A stretch of 64,000 nucleotides of DNA from Paucihalobacter ruber (GCF_006494535.1 NZ_VHIQ01000003.1:1-64000); one strand, 5' to 3'. Shown: positions 9,138-18,380, counted from the stretch's first letter. The notes: generated from the letters alone by a model not told the origin. Program-made: numbers and translations.

Positions 9138-10505
9138 TTTTAACAGCTCGATGATTTCTAATCGGCTTAACTGTTGTTGTTCTCCTGAAGCCATATTTTT
9201 TAGAGTGTAGATTCGAGATTGTATTTCGGCTTCACCAACCATAACAACATAGGGTATGTTGCGTTTATTGGCAAAGGTCATTTGCTTTTTCATTTTCCCA
9301 GCATCAGGATATAATTCGGTTTTGATATTTTCGGCTCTCAATGCCTGAATCAATTCTAAACAATGCATGGCTTCGGTTTCACCAAAGTTTATAAACAGCA
9401 CTTTTGTTGCGCCTGTAACGGTTTCAGGAAATAAGTTTAAGGTTTCCAAAACCAAATAAATACGGTCTAAACCAAAGCTAATACCAACACCACTTACGTT
9501 ATTTAACCCAAAGATTCCTGTTAGATCATCGTATCTGCCACCACCGCCAATTGAACCCATATCAACACCTTCTGGCGCGGCTACTTCAAAAATAGCACCT
9601 GTGTAATAATTAAGTCCGCGTGCCAGCGTCACATCAAGCTTCAATGTTGCCGTCTGCAAACCCAGTTTAGAAATAGCATTATTGATGAAGTCCAGTTCTT
9701 CAATTCCCTTAAGACCTTCGGAAGACTTACCTAGAATTTCTTTTAACTTGCGAATTTGACTACCAAAATCACCCGATAAATTAAAGAGTGGTTCAAGCAT
9801 TTGAATACCTAACGCAGAAATTCCTTTGGAAAGCATTTCTTCTTTAACCTTCTCCTCTCCTATTTTGTCTAATTTATCAAGAGCAACGGTAAAATCGATT
9901 AATTTATCTTTGGCACCAATCACTTCGGCTATACCCGAAAGTATCTTTCTATTATTAACTTTTAAAGTAACGCCTTTAAGTTTTAGTTGGGTAAATACAG
10001 CATCGTAAAGCTGAATAAACTCAACCTCCTGCCACAAACTATCAGAACCAACCACATCGGCATCGCATTGATAAAACTCTCTAAATCTGCCTTTCTGTGG
10101 CCTGTCGGCTCTCCAAACCGGCTGAATTTGATAGCGCTTAAACGGAAAGTCAATTTCATTTTGGTGTTGCACCACATAACGCGCAAAAGGAACCGTAAGA
10201 TCGTAGCGCAGGGCTTTTTCGGAAATTAAGGGAGTAAGTTTAACTTCGTCTTTTTTCTGATAAATACCGTTATCGACCTTAGACAAATATTCTCCAGAAT
10301 TCAAAATTTTAAAAATCAATCTGTCGCCTTCATCACCATATTTCCCCATTAAGGTTTCTGAATTTTCAAAACTTGGTGTTTCAATAGGTTGAAATCCAAA
10401 TAATTCGAATTGTCCTTTAATAGTATTGATAATATATTGTCTCTTACTAACTTCTTGAGGAGTAAAATCTCTTGTGCCTTTTGGTATACTTGGTTTTTGT
10501 GCCAT
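9135..10505 (-). CDS. hisS: Histidyl-tRNA synthetase
   Basis: Charges tRNA-His with histidine in the cytoplasm using ATP. The 456 residues begin MAQKPSIPKGTRDF, the usual class II HisRS N-terminus. Motif 2 lies around residues 131-150 (VWRADRPQKGRFREFYQCD). The histidine-specific signature RGLNYYTG lies near residue 295, and a glycine-rich motif 3 region (GGGGRYDDL, later GVGISFGLDR) follows. The C-terminal anticodon-binding domain covers about the last 90 residues. Length is normal for the family. It stands alone, converging on the LamG gene and divergent from a permease gene. A perfect hairpin lies just upstream of the start codon. Confidence 0.97.
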   Translation of the reverse strand: MAQKPSIPKGTRDFTPQEVSKRQYIINTIKGQFELFGFQPIETPSFENSETLMGKYGDEGDRLIFKILNSGEYLSKVDNGIYQKKDEVKLTPLISEKALRYDLTVPFARYVVQHQNEIDFPFKRYQIQPVWRADRPQKGRFREFYQCDADVVGSDSLWQEVEFIQLYDAVFTQLKLKGVTLKVNNRKILSGIAEVIGAKDKLIDFTVALDKLDKIGEEKVKEEMLSKGISALGIQMLEPLFNLSGDFGSQIRKLKEILGKSSEGLKGIEELDFINNAISKLGLQTATLKLDVTLARGLNYYTGAIFEVAAPEGVDMGSIGGGGRYDDLTGIFGLNNVSGVGISFGLDRIYLVLETLNLFPETVTGATKVLFINFGETEAMHCLELIQALRAENIKTELYPDAGKMKKQMTFANKRNIPYVVMVGEAEIQSRIYTLKNMASGEQQQLSRLEIIELLK

Positions 10506-10511
10506 GTTTAC

Positions 10512-10529
10512 TTCCCGCGAAAGCGGGAA
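10512..10529. repeat. Perfect hairpin immediately upstream of hisS start
   Basis: TTCCCGC-GAAA-GCGGGAA: 7-bp perfect stem with a 4-nt loop, beginning 7 nt upstream of the hisS ATG. Purine-rich AAGGAGGA on the minus strand lies about 20 nt further upstream. The hairpin resembles a dispersed intergenic repeat, but it would sit in the hisS leader. Confidence 0.6.
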
Positions 10530-10708
10530 TCTCAGTTTTAAAGTTGGTATTCCTCCTTAGAAAGAAAGAATCCATCTATGGTTATTCAATCAATTCACCA
10601 CAAAAATATTACAATTTTAAGAGTCCCTGCGAAGTTATTTTACTTTTATAGTAACTTTATGGTTATTTAATAGTCTTACTGTAAAACAACTTCTATACTC
10701 GAAAATTT

Positions 10709-11947
10709 ATGTTTGCCTTATTTAGAGAAAATGTCAAAATTGCTTCAGGCTCTATTAAAAGTCAAAAATTAAGAACTGCGCTTACTGTATTTATCATCGC
10801 CATTGGTATCACAGCACTTGTTGGCATTTTGGGTTTGGTATCTGCCTTAGAAAATACCATAAGTAGCGATTTTAGTTCTATGGGTGCCAACACCTTTAAT
10901 ATTCAACGTTATGAATTTACGGCACAGCGCTCCGGAAGAGGGCAAGACAAGGTAAATCCGATAATAAGTTATACCAATGTAAAAGATTTTGAGGAGCAGT
11001 TTAGTTATCCCGGGTCAAAAACATCGGTATCTTTTTTTGGAACCAATAGTGCCGAAGTTAAATTTGAAAATAAAAAAACAGATCCGGAAGTGTCTGTTTT
11101 GGGAATTAACGAGCATTTTATCAACAATTCAGGATTAGAAATTGAAGATGGCCGGCAGTTAAACTTCTTTGATATCGATAACAATAATAATGTTTGTGTT
11201 ATTGGTAGCGACTTAAAAAAGGCCATTTTGGATGATGTCAATCCCGTTGGTAAAGTCATTAGTGTGCGCGGCAACAAGTTTACAGTTGTTGGTGTTTTAA
11301 AATCAAAAGGCGCCACTTTTGGCAATAATCAGGATTTTCGGGTTTTAATTCCGCTTCAAAAAGCGCGTTCCATTTTTACCAGTCCTAATATCAATTACGC
11401 CATTAATGTAAAAGTGGAGAAAAAGGAAATGCTGGAAGGCGCACAAGACGAAGCCATTGCTGTCTTTAGAAATATTAGAGGCCTAACACCATTAGACGAT
11501 AACAACTTTGGATTAGAACGCAGTGATGACTTAATCAATCGTGTTGGCAGTATCACAGATTATTTGTATGTGGCTTCAGTTATAATCAGTGCTATTACAA
11601 TTTTTGGTTCTACTATTGCACTTATGAATATTATGTTGGTGTCTGTTACTGAAAGAACCCGAGAAATTGGCGTACGAAAAGCCTTAGGTGCCAAACGTAA
11701 AACCATTGCACAACAATTTTTAATGGAAACTTTAATGATTAGTCAGATAGGCGGATTAACAGGGATTATCTTAGGTACACTCATGGCAATGGGAATAGCA
11801 CTGGGATTTGACCTTCAGTTTGGATTGCCATGGACAGCCATTATTTGGGCGGTGTCGGTGACTTTTATTGTGGCTATTATTTCGGGGTTGTTTCCGGCGA
11901 TTAAAGCATCAAAATTAGATCCTATTGAGTCTTTGCGTTATGAGTAG
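10709..11947 (+). CDS. MacB/FtsX-family ABC transporter permease
   Basis: 412 residues. One N-terminal membrane segment at about residues 24-46 is followed by a large MacB-like periplasmic domain at about 50-270. The C-terminal FtsX domain has three membrane segments, with the typical NIMLVSVTERTREIGVRKALGAKR motif between the first two. The end (GLFPAIKASKLDPIESLRYE) is the standard MacB-type tail. Such permeases work with an ABC ATPase, and often a membrane-fusion protein, to export lipoproteins, peptides or drugs, or as mechanotransmission units. No ATPase gene is adjacent, so the partner must be encoded elsewhere; substrate unknown. Confidence 0.88.
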   Translation: MFALFRENVKIASGSIKSQKLRTALTVFIIAIGITALVGILGLVSALENTISSDFSSMGANTFNIQRYEFTAQRSGRGQDKVNPIISYTNVKDFEEQFSYPGSKTSVSFFGTNSAEVKFENKKTDPEVSVLGINEHFINNSGLEIEDGRQLNFFDIDNNNNVCVIGSDLKKAILDDVNPVGKVISVRGNKFTVVGVLKSKGATFGNNQDFRVLIPLQKARSIFTSPNINYAINVKVEKKEMLEGAQDEAIAVFRNIRGLTPLDDNNFGLERSDDLINRVGSITDYLYVASVIISAITIFGSTIALMNIMLVSVTERTREIGVRKALGAKRKTIAQQFLMETLMISQIGGLTGIILGTLMAMGIALGFDLQFGLPWTAIIWAVSVTFIVAIISGLFPAIKASKLDPIESLRYE

Positions 11948-12202
11948 GACAGTTGACACTAATTTGCTTCGCTTGTGCTACGAATTAACACGAATTAAAT
12001 TTATAGCATACGTGCACGCCTGTTCGCAACAAGCGAGTAATTTCAATAATTATGTTAAATCAAACTCCGTACTCTCAACTTCAAACTCATCACTAATTCT
12101 TATATCGTATATCTAATATCGAATTGAACTTCCCTGAATAGAGTTGACCGTTTTTAATATTAATTTTTCAAATTTTTGTTAAGTAGGTTTTACACCCCTA
12201 AA

Positions 12203-12218
12203 GTCCCCTCAAGGGGAC
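12203..12218. repeat. Small perfect hairpin in a dispersed-repeat context
   Basis: GTCCCC-TCAA-GGGGAC preceded by cacccctaaa, a combination frequent between genes in Bacteroidota. Could serve as a weak terminator for the permease gene, but no T-run follows. Confidence 0.5.
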
Positions 12219-12270
12219 AATTAGTTCTATGTATTGACCATAATTTTCAACCTATATCAGGGACGTACAA

Positions 12271-12354
12271 ATATCTAATATCGTATATCTAATATCGTAT
12301 ATCTAATATCGTATATCTAATATCGTATATCTAATATCGTATATCTAATATCGT
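12271..12354. repeat. Tandem array, six perfect copies of a 14-bp unit
   Basis: ATATCTAATATCGT is repeated six times without mismatch. A separate partial copy (atatcgtatatctaatatcg) lies at 12102-12121. The unit is far too short and continuous for a CRISPR array; it looks like slippage-expanded intergenic DNA. Confidence 0.95.
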
Positions 12355-12418
12355 AAATTTAAAAATCAATAATTCTTCGTGTTCGCTAGAAATTTTTCGG
12401 CAATTAACTACAATATTG

Positions 12419-12895
12419 TTACTTCAATAATTTTTCGAAATACTGAAATAATTCGCCTTTGGTTATAACAGCGCCTTGTTGAATAAGTTGAAATTTATCC
12501 TGCAACGGATCGGTTGTGTAAGGTTTGGTGCCATTCAAAAACTTAACGCTATCTTGCATTAAATTGCTTTGAAGCCACTGATAGCCTACTTTGGTTGTAA
12601 TGTCAACCAATTCATTTTCAATTTGAATCACAATCACCCGCATTAATTTCTCTTCGCACTTAAACAAAAACATTTGTTGTTTTGAGATGTTTTCCAAATA
12701 AATTACTTTTTGTAGCACACCTTGCCAGATAAGATCGCTAAATACATCCAGTTCCTGTTCGGCTACTTGGGACTGTTCTTTTTTGATTTGCTCCCATTCT
12801 GAAGAAGTGATAGACTGAGCGGCCAGAAAATTGATGAATTCCTGGTGCATTTCTTCAAACTGTTCTTTTGTAAGTCGGGCGTATTTCAATGTCAA
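12419..12895 (-). CDS. DUF6495 family protein
   Basis: 158 residues, no signal peptide or membrane segment, acidic and rich in Gln, Glu and Leu, so probably cytoplasmic. The N-terminal LTKEQFEEMHQEFINFLAAQ and the EQELDVFSDLIW motif match a conserved flavobacterial family known only as a domain of unknown function (family assignment from memory). It lies directly after rpsF-rpsR-rplI on the same strand, separated from rplI by a terminator-like hairpin, so it may be expressed by read-through. Function unknown. Confidence 0.75.
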   Translation of the reverse strand: MTLKYARLTKEQFEEMHQEFINFLAAQSITSSEWEQIKKEQSQVAEQELDVFSDLIWQGVLQKVIYLENISKQQMFLFKCEEKLMRVIVIQIENELVDITTKVGYQWLQSNLMQDSVKFLNGTKPYTTDPLQDKFQLIQQGAVITKGELFQYFEKLLK

Positions 12896-12924
12896 AAAAA
12901 TTTGTTCAAATATTATAGAAATAA

Positions 12925-12956
12925 AAAAACCGCTTAGTATGACTAAACGGTTTTTA
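12925..12956 (-). terminator. Terminator at the end of the rpsF-rpsR-rplI operon
   Basis: Stem AAAAACCG..TTAG / CTAA..CGGTTTTT with loop tatga, and a T-run on the minus strand, 16 bp after the rplI stop. Confidence 0.75.
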
Positions 12957-12971
12957 TATTTAGAATTTTAA

Positions 12972-13421
12972 TTAAGCTTCTGCTACAACCTCAAAAGGTA
13001 AATCAATAGTTACATCACGGTGTAATCTAATTACGGCGTTGTATTTGCCTAAGCGTTTAACACTTCCGCCTACAACATTGATGTATTTTTTATCGATGGT
13101 TTGTCCTTCTTTTTGTAAAACATCAGCCAAATCAATATTGCTTACAGAACCGAATAATTTATCTCCGGCACCGGCTTTGGCAGGGATTTTAATTTCTAAA
13201 GCTTGTAAAGCTGTAGCCACAGTTTTGGCCTCTTCAACAATTTTAGCTTCTTTATAGGCTCTTTGCTTTAGGTTTTCTGCTAAGACTTTCTTGGCAGAAG
13301 CTGTTGCAAGAACAGCATAACCCTGAGGTATTAAATAGTTTCTACCATAACCGTTCTTAACTGTTACAATATCGTCTTTAAATCCTAAATTTTCAACGTC
13401 TTGTTTTAATATAAGTTCCAT
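12972..13421 (-). CDS. rplI: 50S ribosomal protein L9 (bL9)
   Basis: 149 residues. The N-terminal domain MELILKQDVENLGFKDD with GYGRNYLIPQGYA is the bL9 signature that binds 23S rRNA; a long connecting helix (about residues 42-75) and a C-terminal domain complete the family layout. Third gene of the rpsF-rpsR-rplI operon, 13 bp after rpsR. There is no ssb gene between rpsF and rpsR, unlike the order in many Firmicutes. Confidence 0.97.
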   Translation of the reverse strand: MELILKQDVENLGFKDDIVTVKNGYGRNYLIPQGYAVLATASAKKVLAENLKQRAYKEAKIVEEAKTVATALQALEIKIPAKAGAGDKLFGSVSNIDLADVLQKEGQTIDKKYINVVGGSVKRLGKYNAVIRLHRDVTIDLPFEVVAEA

Positions 13422-13434
13422 TTGTTATGATATT

Positions 13435-13731
13435 TTATTTTAATAAATCTGCTACATAAGGCATTAAAGCCAGGTGACGTGCTCTTTTTACAGCTACCGA
13501 TACTTTTCTTTGATATTTAAGCGACGTACCTGTTAAACGACGAGGTAAAAGTTTTCCTTGCTCATTTACAAAGCTTAATAAAAAATCGGCATCTTTATAG
13601 TCGATGTATTTAATACCCGATCTTTTAAAACGACAGTACTTTTTAGTTTTTGAAGTATCAATATTTAAAGGCGTAAGATATCTAATTTCTCCGTCCTTTT
13701 TTGCTTTTGCTTGTTGTTCTATAGATGACAT
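13435..13731 (-). CDS. rpsR: 30S ribosomal protein S18 (bS18)
   Basis: 98 residues. The core contains [18 protein letters not shown], then [33 protein letters not shown], the bS18 signature. bS18 binds next to bS6 on the small-subunit platform. The N-terminal 20 residues are a lysine-rich extension. Two bp separate it from rpsF upstream, indicating translational coupling. Confidence 0.97.
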   Translation of the reverse strand: MSSIEQQAKAKKDGEIRYLTPLNIDTSKTKKYCRFKRSGIKYIDYKDADFLLSFVNEQGKLLPRRLTGTSLKYQRKVSVAVKRARHLALMPYVADLLK

Positions 13732-13733
13732 AA

Positions 13734-14072
13734 TTACGCTTTTTGATTTAGTTTAGCTCTTCTTTTCTCTGCCCATGCAATGGCGTGTTTATCTAATTTA
13801 ACCGTTAAATAACGCATAATACGCTCGTCACGTCTAAATTCCAACTCAAAAGTTGTAATAACTTCACCGGGAGCGGTGAATTCGAATAAGTGATAAAAAC
13901 CACTTTTTTTGTGTTGAATTGGGTAAGCTAATTTTTTTAAGCCCCAATCCTCTTTGGATATCATCTTAGCACCGCGAGAAACAAGAAAATCTTCAAATTT
14001 CTTAACTGTTTCCTTTACCTGATCTTCAGATAAAACGGGATTTAAGATGAAAACAGTTTCATAATGATTCAT
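13734..14072 (-). CDS. rpsF: 30S ribosomal protein S6 (bS6)
   Basis: 112 residues starting [19 protein letters not shown], with [18 protein letters not shown] and [15 protein letters not shown], all typical of bS6, the partner of bS18 in the 30S platform. First gene of the operon; a matching Bacteroidota promoter lies 32-62 bp upstream. Confidence 0.97.
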   Translation of the reverse strand: MNHYETVFILNPVLSEDQVKETVKKFEDFLVSRGAKMISKEDWGLKKLAYPIQHKKSGFYHLFEFTAPGEVITTFELEFRRDERIMRYLTVKLDKHAIAWAEKRRAKLNQKA

Positions 14073-14103
14073 ATAAAATTATTTTATTTGTTAAAAATGG
14101 GTG

Positions 14104-14134
14104 CAAAAATAACGATTAAATTGTTTGTGTACAA
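14104..14134 (-). promoter_or_regulatory. Promoter of the rpsF operon
   Basis: On the minus strand: TTG, 20 bp, then TATTTTTG, matching the Bacteroidota -33/-7 pattern (TTTG/TTG, about 19 bp, TAnnTTTG). It lies about 30 bp upstream of the rpsF ATG. Confidence 0.6.
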
Positions 14135-14270
14135 GAAATTAATACTTAATTTCGTTAAACTTTCTTTTACATAGTTTTTTGTTAAATTTTACATTTAATC
14201 GATGTTTTTTGGTTTTTATCCGAATTTTTCGTAACATTGTCGATATCTTAACCTAAAATTTAAAAATGTT

Positions 14271-14969
14271 ATGACTTTAAACTGTGTAGTAGTTGATGAT
14301 TCTGCAATTCAACGCTTATCCATAGTTAAGTTGATTGAAGGTCATCCTTCTCTTAATTTGATTGCAGAATACAGCAGTGCCCTTGAAACCAAAAATGGTC
14401 TCAATACCCATAAAGTAGATTTAATCTTCTTGGATATTGAAATGCCTGTTTTAAACGGTTTTGAGCTGCTGGATGTCCTTAACAACAAGCCCCAAATCAT
14501 TTTTGTTACAGGAAAAACAGAGTATGCCTTTAAAGCGTTTAACTACGACGCTACCGATTATTTGCAAAAGCCAATCACCAAAGAACGTTTTAACCAAGCT
14601 GTTGAAAAAGCCCTAGAACAACACAAGTTAAAAATGGACTTTAACGAGGCAGACGGCGAGCATATCTTTGTAAAAAGTAACCTGAAAAAGCGTAAGGTTT
14701 ACGTTAAGGATATTAAATGGATTGAAGCGCTTGGTGATTATGTGAAAGTAGTTACAGAAGAGAATAGCCTGGTAGTACTATCTACCATGAAAAGTTTTGA
14801 AAAAGAATTACCCGAAGGGAAGTTTTTGCGCATTCACAAATCTTATATTGTAAATCTGGATAAAATAGACAGATTTAACAGTAAAAATGTGGAAGTTGGA
14901 GCTTACGAAATTCCGCTAAGCCGAAATAAAAAGACGCAGTTAGTTGATGCATTAAACAATATGGATTAA
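14271..14969 (+). CDS. LytTR-family two-component response regulator
   Basis: 232 residues. The N-terminal receiver domain has acidic pocket D9-D10, phospho-acceptor D55 (FLDIEMP), T80 and K100 (DYLQKPI), so it looks fully functional. After a short linker, the C-terminal LytTR DNA-binding domain (about residues 128-230) contains KRKVYVKDIKWIEALGDYV and FLRIHKSYIVN. In flavobacteria such regulators usually pair with LytS-like histidine kinases; none is encoded nearby, so this one is an orphan in the window. Its 3' end overlaps the converging priA gene by 4 bp. Confidence 0.92.
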   Translation: MTLNCVVVDDSAIQRLSIVKLIEGHPSLNLIAEYSSALETKNGLNTHKVDLIFLDIEMPVLNGFELLDVLNNKPQIIFVTGKTEYAFKAFNYDATDYLQKPITKERFNQAVEKALEQHKLKMDFNEADGEHIFVKSNLKKRKVYVKDIKWIEALGDYVKVVTEENSLVVLSTMKSFEKELPEGKFLRIHKSYIVNLDKIDRFNSKNVEVGAYEIPLSRNKKTQLVDALNNMD

Positions 14970-17422
14970 TAATTATCGACATTTAAAACTACTCTTACAG
15001 CCTTAAAATCTTTTACACTTTCGAAGCTGTTGTTTATTTTAACAACGGCTTCTTTTGTTTTTTTTACCGACTGACCTGCCGCAATTTTAATCAGTATATT
15101 TTTATGGTACTGATTCCTAATTCTGGAAACCGGCGGAAACTCAGGACCCAAAACGTATGCTCCAAAAAACTGCCTTAGCGATTTGGCGTACCACTCTGCA
15201 GCCAGGTTGACCTTGTTAAAATCTTTGTGTTTTAAAGTAATTTTTATCAATCTGTAAATTGGCGGATACTTAAAATTATGACGCTCGTTCATTTGCTCAG
15301 CATACATATCGTAGTATTTATGCTGTGATACCTGCTGCAAAATATTGTGATGCGGATTAAAAGTTTGCACCAGTACTTTACCCCTTTCGTCTGTTCGACC
15401 TGCACGTCCTGCTACCTGAGTAATTAATTGAAAACTGCGTTCATGTGCCCTGAAATCCGGGAAGTTAAGGCTGTTATCAGCATTCATAATACCAACAACT
15501 TTTACGTTTCTAAAATCTAGTCCTTTGGTAACCATTTGTGTACCTACTAAAATATCAACTTCGTGTTGCTCAAAAGCTGCAATTACTTTTTGGTAACCGT
15601 ATTTTCCGCGCGTGGTATCCAAATCCATTCTCGTTACTTTGGCATCCGGAAATAATTCTTTGGCTTCGGCTTCAATTTGCTCGGTTCCAAAACCTTTGGT
15701 GTCTAAGTGCGAAGAGCCACAAGCATCGCACTGCTGCGGTACCGCCCTGTTATAACCACAATAATGGCAACGCAACTGATTGCGATACCTGTGAAAGGTT
15801 AAACTTACATCGCAATGTGGACATTGAGGTGCGTGACCACATGTTAAACACTCTACAATGGGTGCGAAACCACGACGATTTTGAAACAAAATCACCTGTA
15901 AGCCGTTTGATAGAGCCTCTTGAATTTCTTCAATCAACCGATCGCTAAAGTGCCCTTTCATACGCTTTCGCTTGTATTTATCTTTTAAATCTACCAATTC
16001 AATTTCGGGCATTAACACATTGTTATAGCGCTGGTTAATTTCAACTAATCCGTATTTATTTTGTTTGGCATTAAAATAACTTTCTAAACTTGGAGTAGCC
16101 GAACCCAGCAAGGTTTTCACCTTAAAGATGGCTGCTAAAACGATAGCCGAATCTCGGGCGTGATATCTCGGTGCAGGATCAAATTGTTTGTAAGATTGCT
16201 CGTGTTCTTCGTCAACAATCACCAGTCCTAAGTTCTTAAATGGCAATAATACAGACGACCTTGCACCTATAATTACCTGTGCTTTTGAACTGTGCTCTAA
16301 AACGTGGTTCCAAACTTCCATGCGCTCAAAATTGGAATATTTTGAGTGGAACACTGCCACCTGTTCTCCAAAATGAGCTTGCAAACGCTCGACCAGTTGT
16401 GTGGTTAACGCAATTTCAGGAACCAGATATAACACTTGTTGATTCTGCTGAAGAATTTGATTGATAAATTGAATATAAATTTCGGTCTTCCCCGAAGCGG
16501 TGACGCCATGCAACAAACAAACATCGTGTTGTTTGAAGTTTTCATTAATCTCATTTAATGCGATTTGCTGGAAATCCTGAAGCTTTAAGCCGGTTTCATT
16601 AACTTCGCCTTCAAATTGAACTCTGTCTGTTTTTTTATCGAATTCAACTAATATTCCTTTATCAATTAAGGATTTAATAACACTGTCTGAGGCTTCAACA
16701 GCCGACTTTAAATCTGAAGTCTTTAAGGCGCCCTTTTCTTTTGCCTGCATACTGAAAAAAGTAAGCAACACTTCACGTTGCTTAGGTGCCTTGCTCAACT
16801 GTTCTAAAATTAATTGTAGCTTTTTTTCACTTTTATACTGATCGTTTAACTTAATGAACTTAACCAATTTTGGTTTATAGGTTTCGAACAATTCTTCCTG
16901 AACTGTAATTAATCCTTTTTCAATTAAGCTGTTCACCACAGGCAACACACGTTGCTTTTCAAGTATGTTGATAACGTCGTTAATTGATAACGACGATTGG
17001 TGTTGTAAGGCTTCAATAATTAAAAATTCGTCGTCGTTAAGACCGGTGTCGTCTTTGACTTCTAAATTAGCCGACTTGATAACTGTTTCGCTTTCAATTA
17101 AAAACCCACTTGGTAAGGCTGCCCTTACCACTTCACCCAAACTGCACAAATAATAATTGCCAATCCACTCAAAAAGTTCCAATTGCTTTTGAGTTAATAC
17201 AGGTTTTTCATCTAGAATCTGATAAATAGGCTTAGCCTCATAAACCAAGGGTGCATTGTTATGGGTGTGATGCACAATGGCGGTAAAAATTTTTCGCTTT
17301 CCAAAAGGAACAGCCACTCGCATTCCGGGTTTTAGAAATTGCACTTCAGCCTCTGTTATGACATAAGTATATAGCTTGGGTATTGGAATAGGCAATATTA
17401 CATCAACAAAATGAAGCATCAC
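14966..17422 (-). CDS. priA: Primosomal protein N' (replication restart helicase PriA)
   Basis: 818 residues. DEAH-type superfamily 2 helicase that recognises stalled forks and reloads the replicative helicase. The N-terminal 3'-DNA-binding domain (about 1-105) is followed by a winged-helix region, Walker A GVTASGKT near residue 307, and the DEEH box near residue 400. The eight-cysteine zinc region lies at about 524-570 (CLTCGHAPQCPHC, then CHYCGY, CDACG). The helicase C domain has VAGRAGR. Starts with two Met codons; the start overlaps the stop of the upstream membrane-protein gene by 4 bp (ATGA), so the two are co-transcribed. Confidence 0.97.
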   Translation of the reverse strand: MMLHFVDVILPIPIPKLYTYVITEAEVQFLKPGMRVAVPFGKRKIFTAIVHHTHNNAPLVYEAKPIYQILDEKPVLTQKQLELFEWIGNYYLCSLGEVVRAALPSGFLIESETVIKSANLEVKDDTGLNDDEFLIIEALQHQSSLSINDVINILEKQRVLPVVNSLIEKGLITVQEELFETYKPKLVKFIKLNDQYKSEKKLQLILEQLSKAPKQREVLLTFFSMQAKEKGALKTSDLKSAVEASDSVIKSLIDKGILVEFDKKTDRVQFEGEVNETGLKLQDFQQIALNEINENFKQHDVCLLHGVTASGKTEIYIQFINQILQQNQQVLYLVPEIALTTQLVERLQAHFGEQVAVFHSKYSNFERMEVWNHVLEHSSKAQVIIGARSSVLLPFKNLGLVIVDEEHEQSYKQFDPAPRYHARDSAIVLAAIFKVKTLLGSATPSLESYFNAKQNKYGLVEINQRYNNVLMPEIELVDLKDKYKRKRMKGHFSDRLIEEIQEALSNGLQVILFQNRRGFAPIVECLTCGHAPQCPHCDVSLTFHRYRNQLRCHYCGYNRAVPQQCDACGSSHLDTKGFGTEQIEAEAKELFPDAKVTRMDLDTTRGKYGYQKVIAAFEQHEVDILVGTQMVTKGLDFRNVKVVGIMNADNSLNFPDFRAHERSFQLITQVAGRAGRTDERGKVLVQTFNPHHNILQQVSQHKYYDMYAEQMNERHNFKYPPIYRLIKITLKHKDFNKVNLAAEWYAKSLRQFFGAYVLGPEFPPVSRIRNQYHKNILIKIAAGQSVKKTKEAVVKINNSFESVKDFKAVRVVLNVDNY

Positions 17423-18363
17423 GAATTGATTTTCCTTAGTCTATTTAAAGACGCGTTCAACTCATAGCCCAACAATAAAATATTAGAATTCAACCATAAA
17501 TAGAAGAGTAAAATCAACAATGCCCCAATAGAACCATACAATTCGTTATACTTTGAAAAGTTATCGATGTACACCCCAAAAAGAAATGAGGTGACCATTA
17601 TTAATAAGGTAGTTAATAATGCACCAACCGAAAAGAACTTGTTGTCACGACCTTCGTGCGTACCAAAATAATAAAGGGTTGCAGTTCCAATATAAGTCAT
17701 TACAATAAAAAACAAATACTTGCCAAACTGGATCCATCTAAGTGCATTAGCTGTTTCAGAAAGGGCTTCACCGGTTAAACTATTGTAAATGGGTTGCATA
17801 ATATAAATTTGAAAATACCCGAAAACAGCTACCGTTAAAATTACCAATAAAGCCAAAATTAATGCCACTCCAAGTGCGTAGAGATACTGATTAAGTATAG
17901 ACCTTGAAGTCTGTTTGTGATAAGAACTTTCAAAACCTGCAAAAACCGCATTAACACCATTTGCCATTAAAATAATGGACAATATAAAAACGGTAGACAA
18001 CAAACTCCCACTGCTCTCTTTGCTGATATTTTCAAAAATATTTTGAGAGAAAAAATCGAAGGTTTGCGGCGGTAAAATAGAATCCAAAAATGCTAGAAAT
18101 TCTTCCTGAAAATCCGCAATGGGGATGATGGGAATTAATACAATTACAAAAAGCAAAAATGGAAAAATGGCTGTAAAAAAATTGAACGCAATAGCACTGG
18201 CTCTGGTGGTTAGCGCACCTTCTGCAATGCCTATAACATAAAGTTCGATTAAATCATAAATTGACAGTCCTTCAAAACCCGGCAACTTTAACCCTTTTAA
18301 AAAACGAACCACATTTTTTACTATCGGAATTTTTTCCAGTTTATCTTCTATAGGTTTAGTCAT
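17419..18363 (-). CDS. YihY/virulence factor BrkB family membrane protein
   Basis: 314 residues with about six hydrophobic segments. The family motifs are ASAIAFNFFTAIFPFLLF near the N-terminus, the NGVNAVFAGFESSYH-type segment, and YGSIGALLILLFYLWLNSNILLLGYELNA at the C-terminus. The family was once mislabelled ribonuclease BN; its molecular role is not settled. The gene lies 17 bp after nadC and overlaps priA by 4 bp, so nadC, this gene and priA form one likely transcription unit. Confidence 0.92.
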   Translation of the reverse strand: MTKPIEDKLEKIPIVKNVVRFLKGLKLPGFEGLSIYDLIELYVIGIAEGALTTRASAIAFNFFTAIFPFLLFVIVLIPIIPIADFQEEFLAFLDSILPPQTFDFFSQNIFENISKESSGSLLSTVFILSIILMANGVNAVFAGFESSYHKQTSRSILNQYLYALGVALILALLVILTVAVFGYFQIYIMQPIYNSLTGEALSETANALRWIQFGKYLFFIVMTYIGTATLYYFGTHEGRDNKFFSVGALLTTLLIMVTSFLFGVYIDNFSKYNELYGSIGALLILLFYLWLNSNILLLGYELNASLNRLRKINS

Positions 18364-18380
18364 GGATTACAAATCAAAAT

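Larger units (their letters stand above)
11948..12418. other. Repeat-rich intergenic region
   Basis: This 471-bp gap between converging genes shows no credible gene. It contains gcttcgcttgtgctacgaat followed by taacacgaattaa, a GTCCCC-TCAA-GGGGAC hairpin (12203-12218), one and a half copies of a 14-bp unit (12102-12121) and six further tandem copies (12271-12354). A short open frame at 11925-12116 overlaps the permease end and repeat DNA and is not believed. Confidence 0.7.

Noticed and set aside
10505..10560. T-box riboswitch before hisS
   Set aside because: No conserved T-box motif or specifier-loop structure; only a short hairpin.
11925..12116. Short plus-strand ORF after the permease
   Set aside because: Overlaps the permease end and repeat fragments, and has no recognisable family.
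12271..12354. CRISPR array
   Set aside because: Units are 14 bp, contiguous and without spacers; no cas genes.
15538..15948. Plus-strand ORF inside priA
   Set aside because: Antisense to the conserved zinc-binding part of priA.
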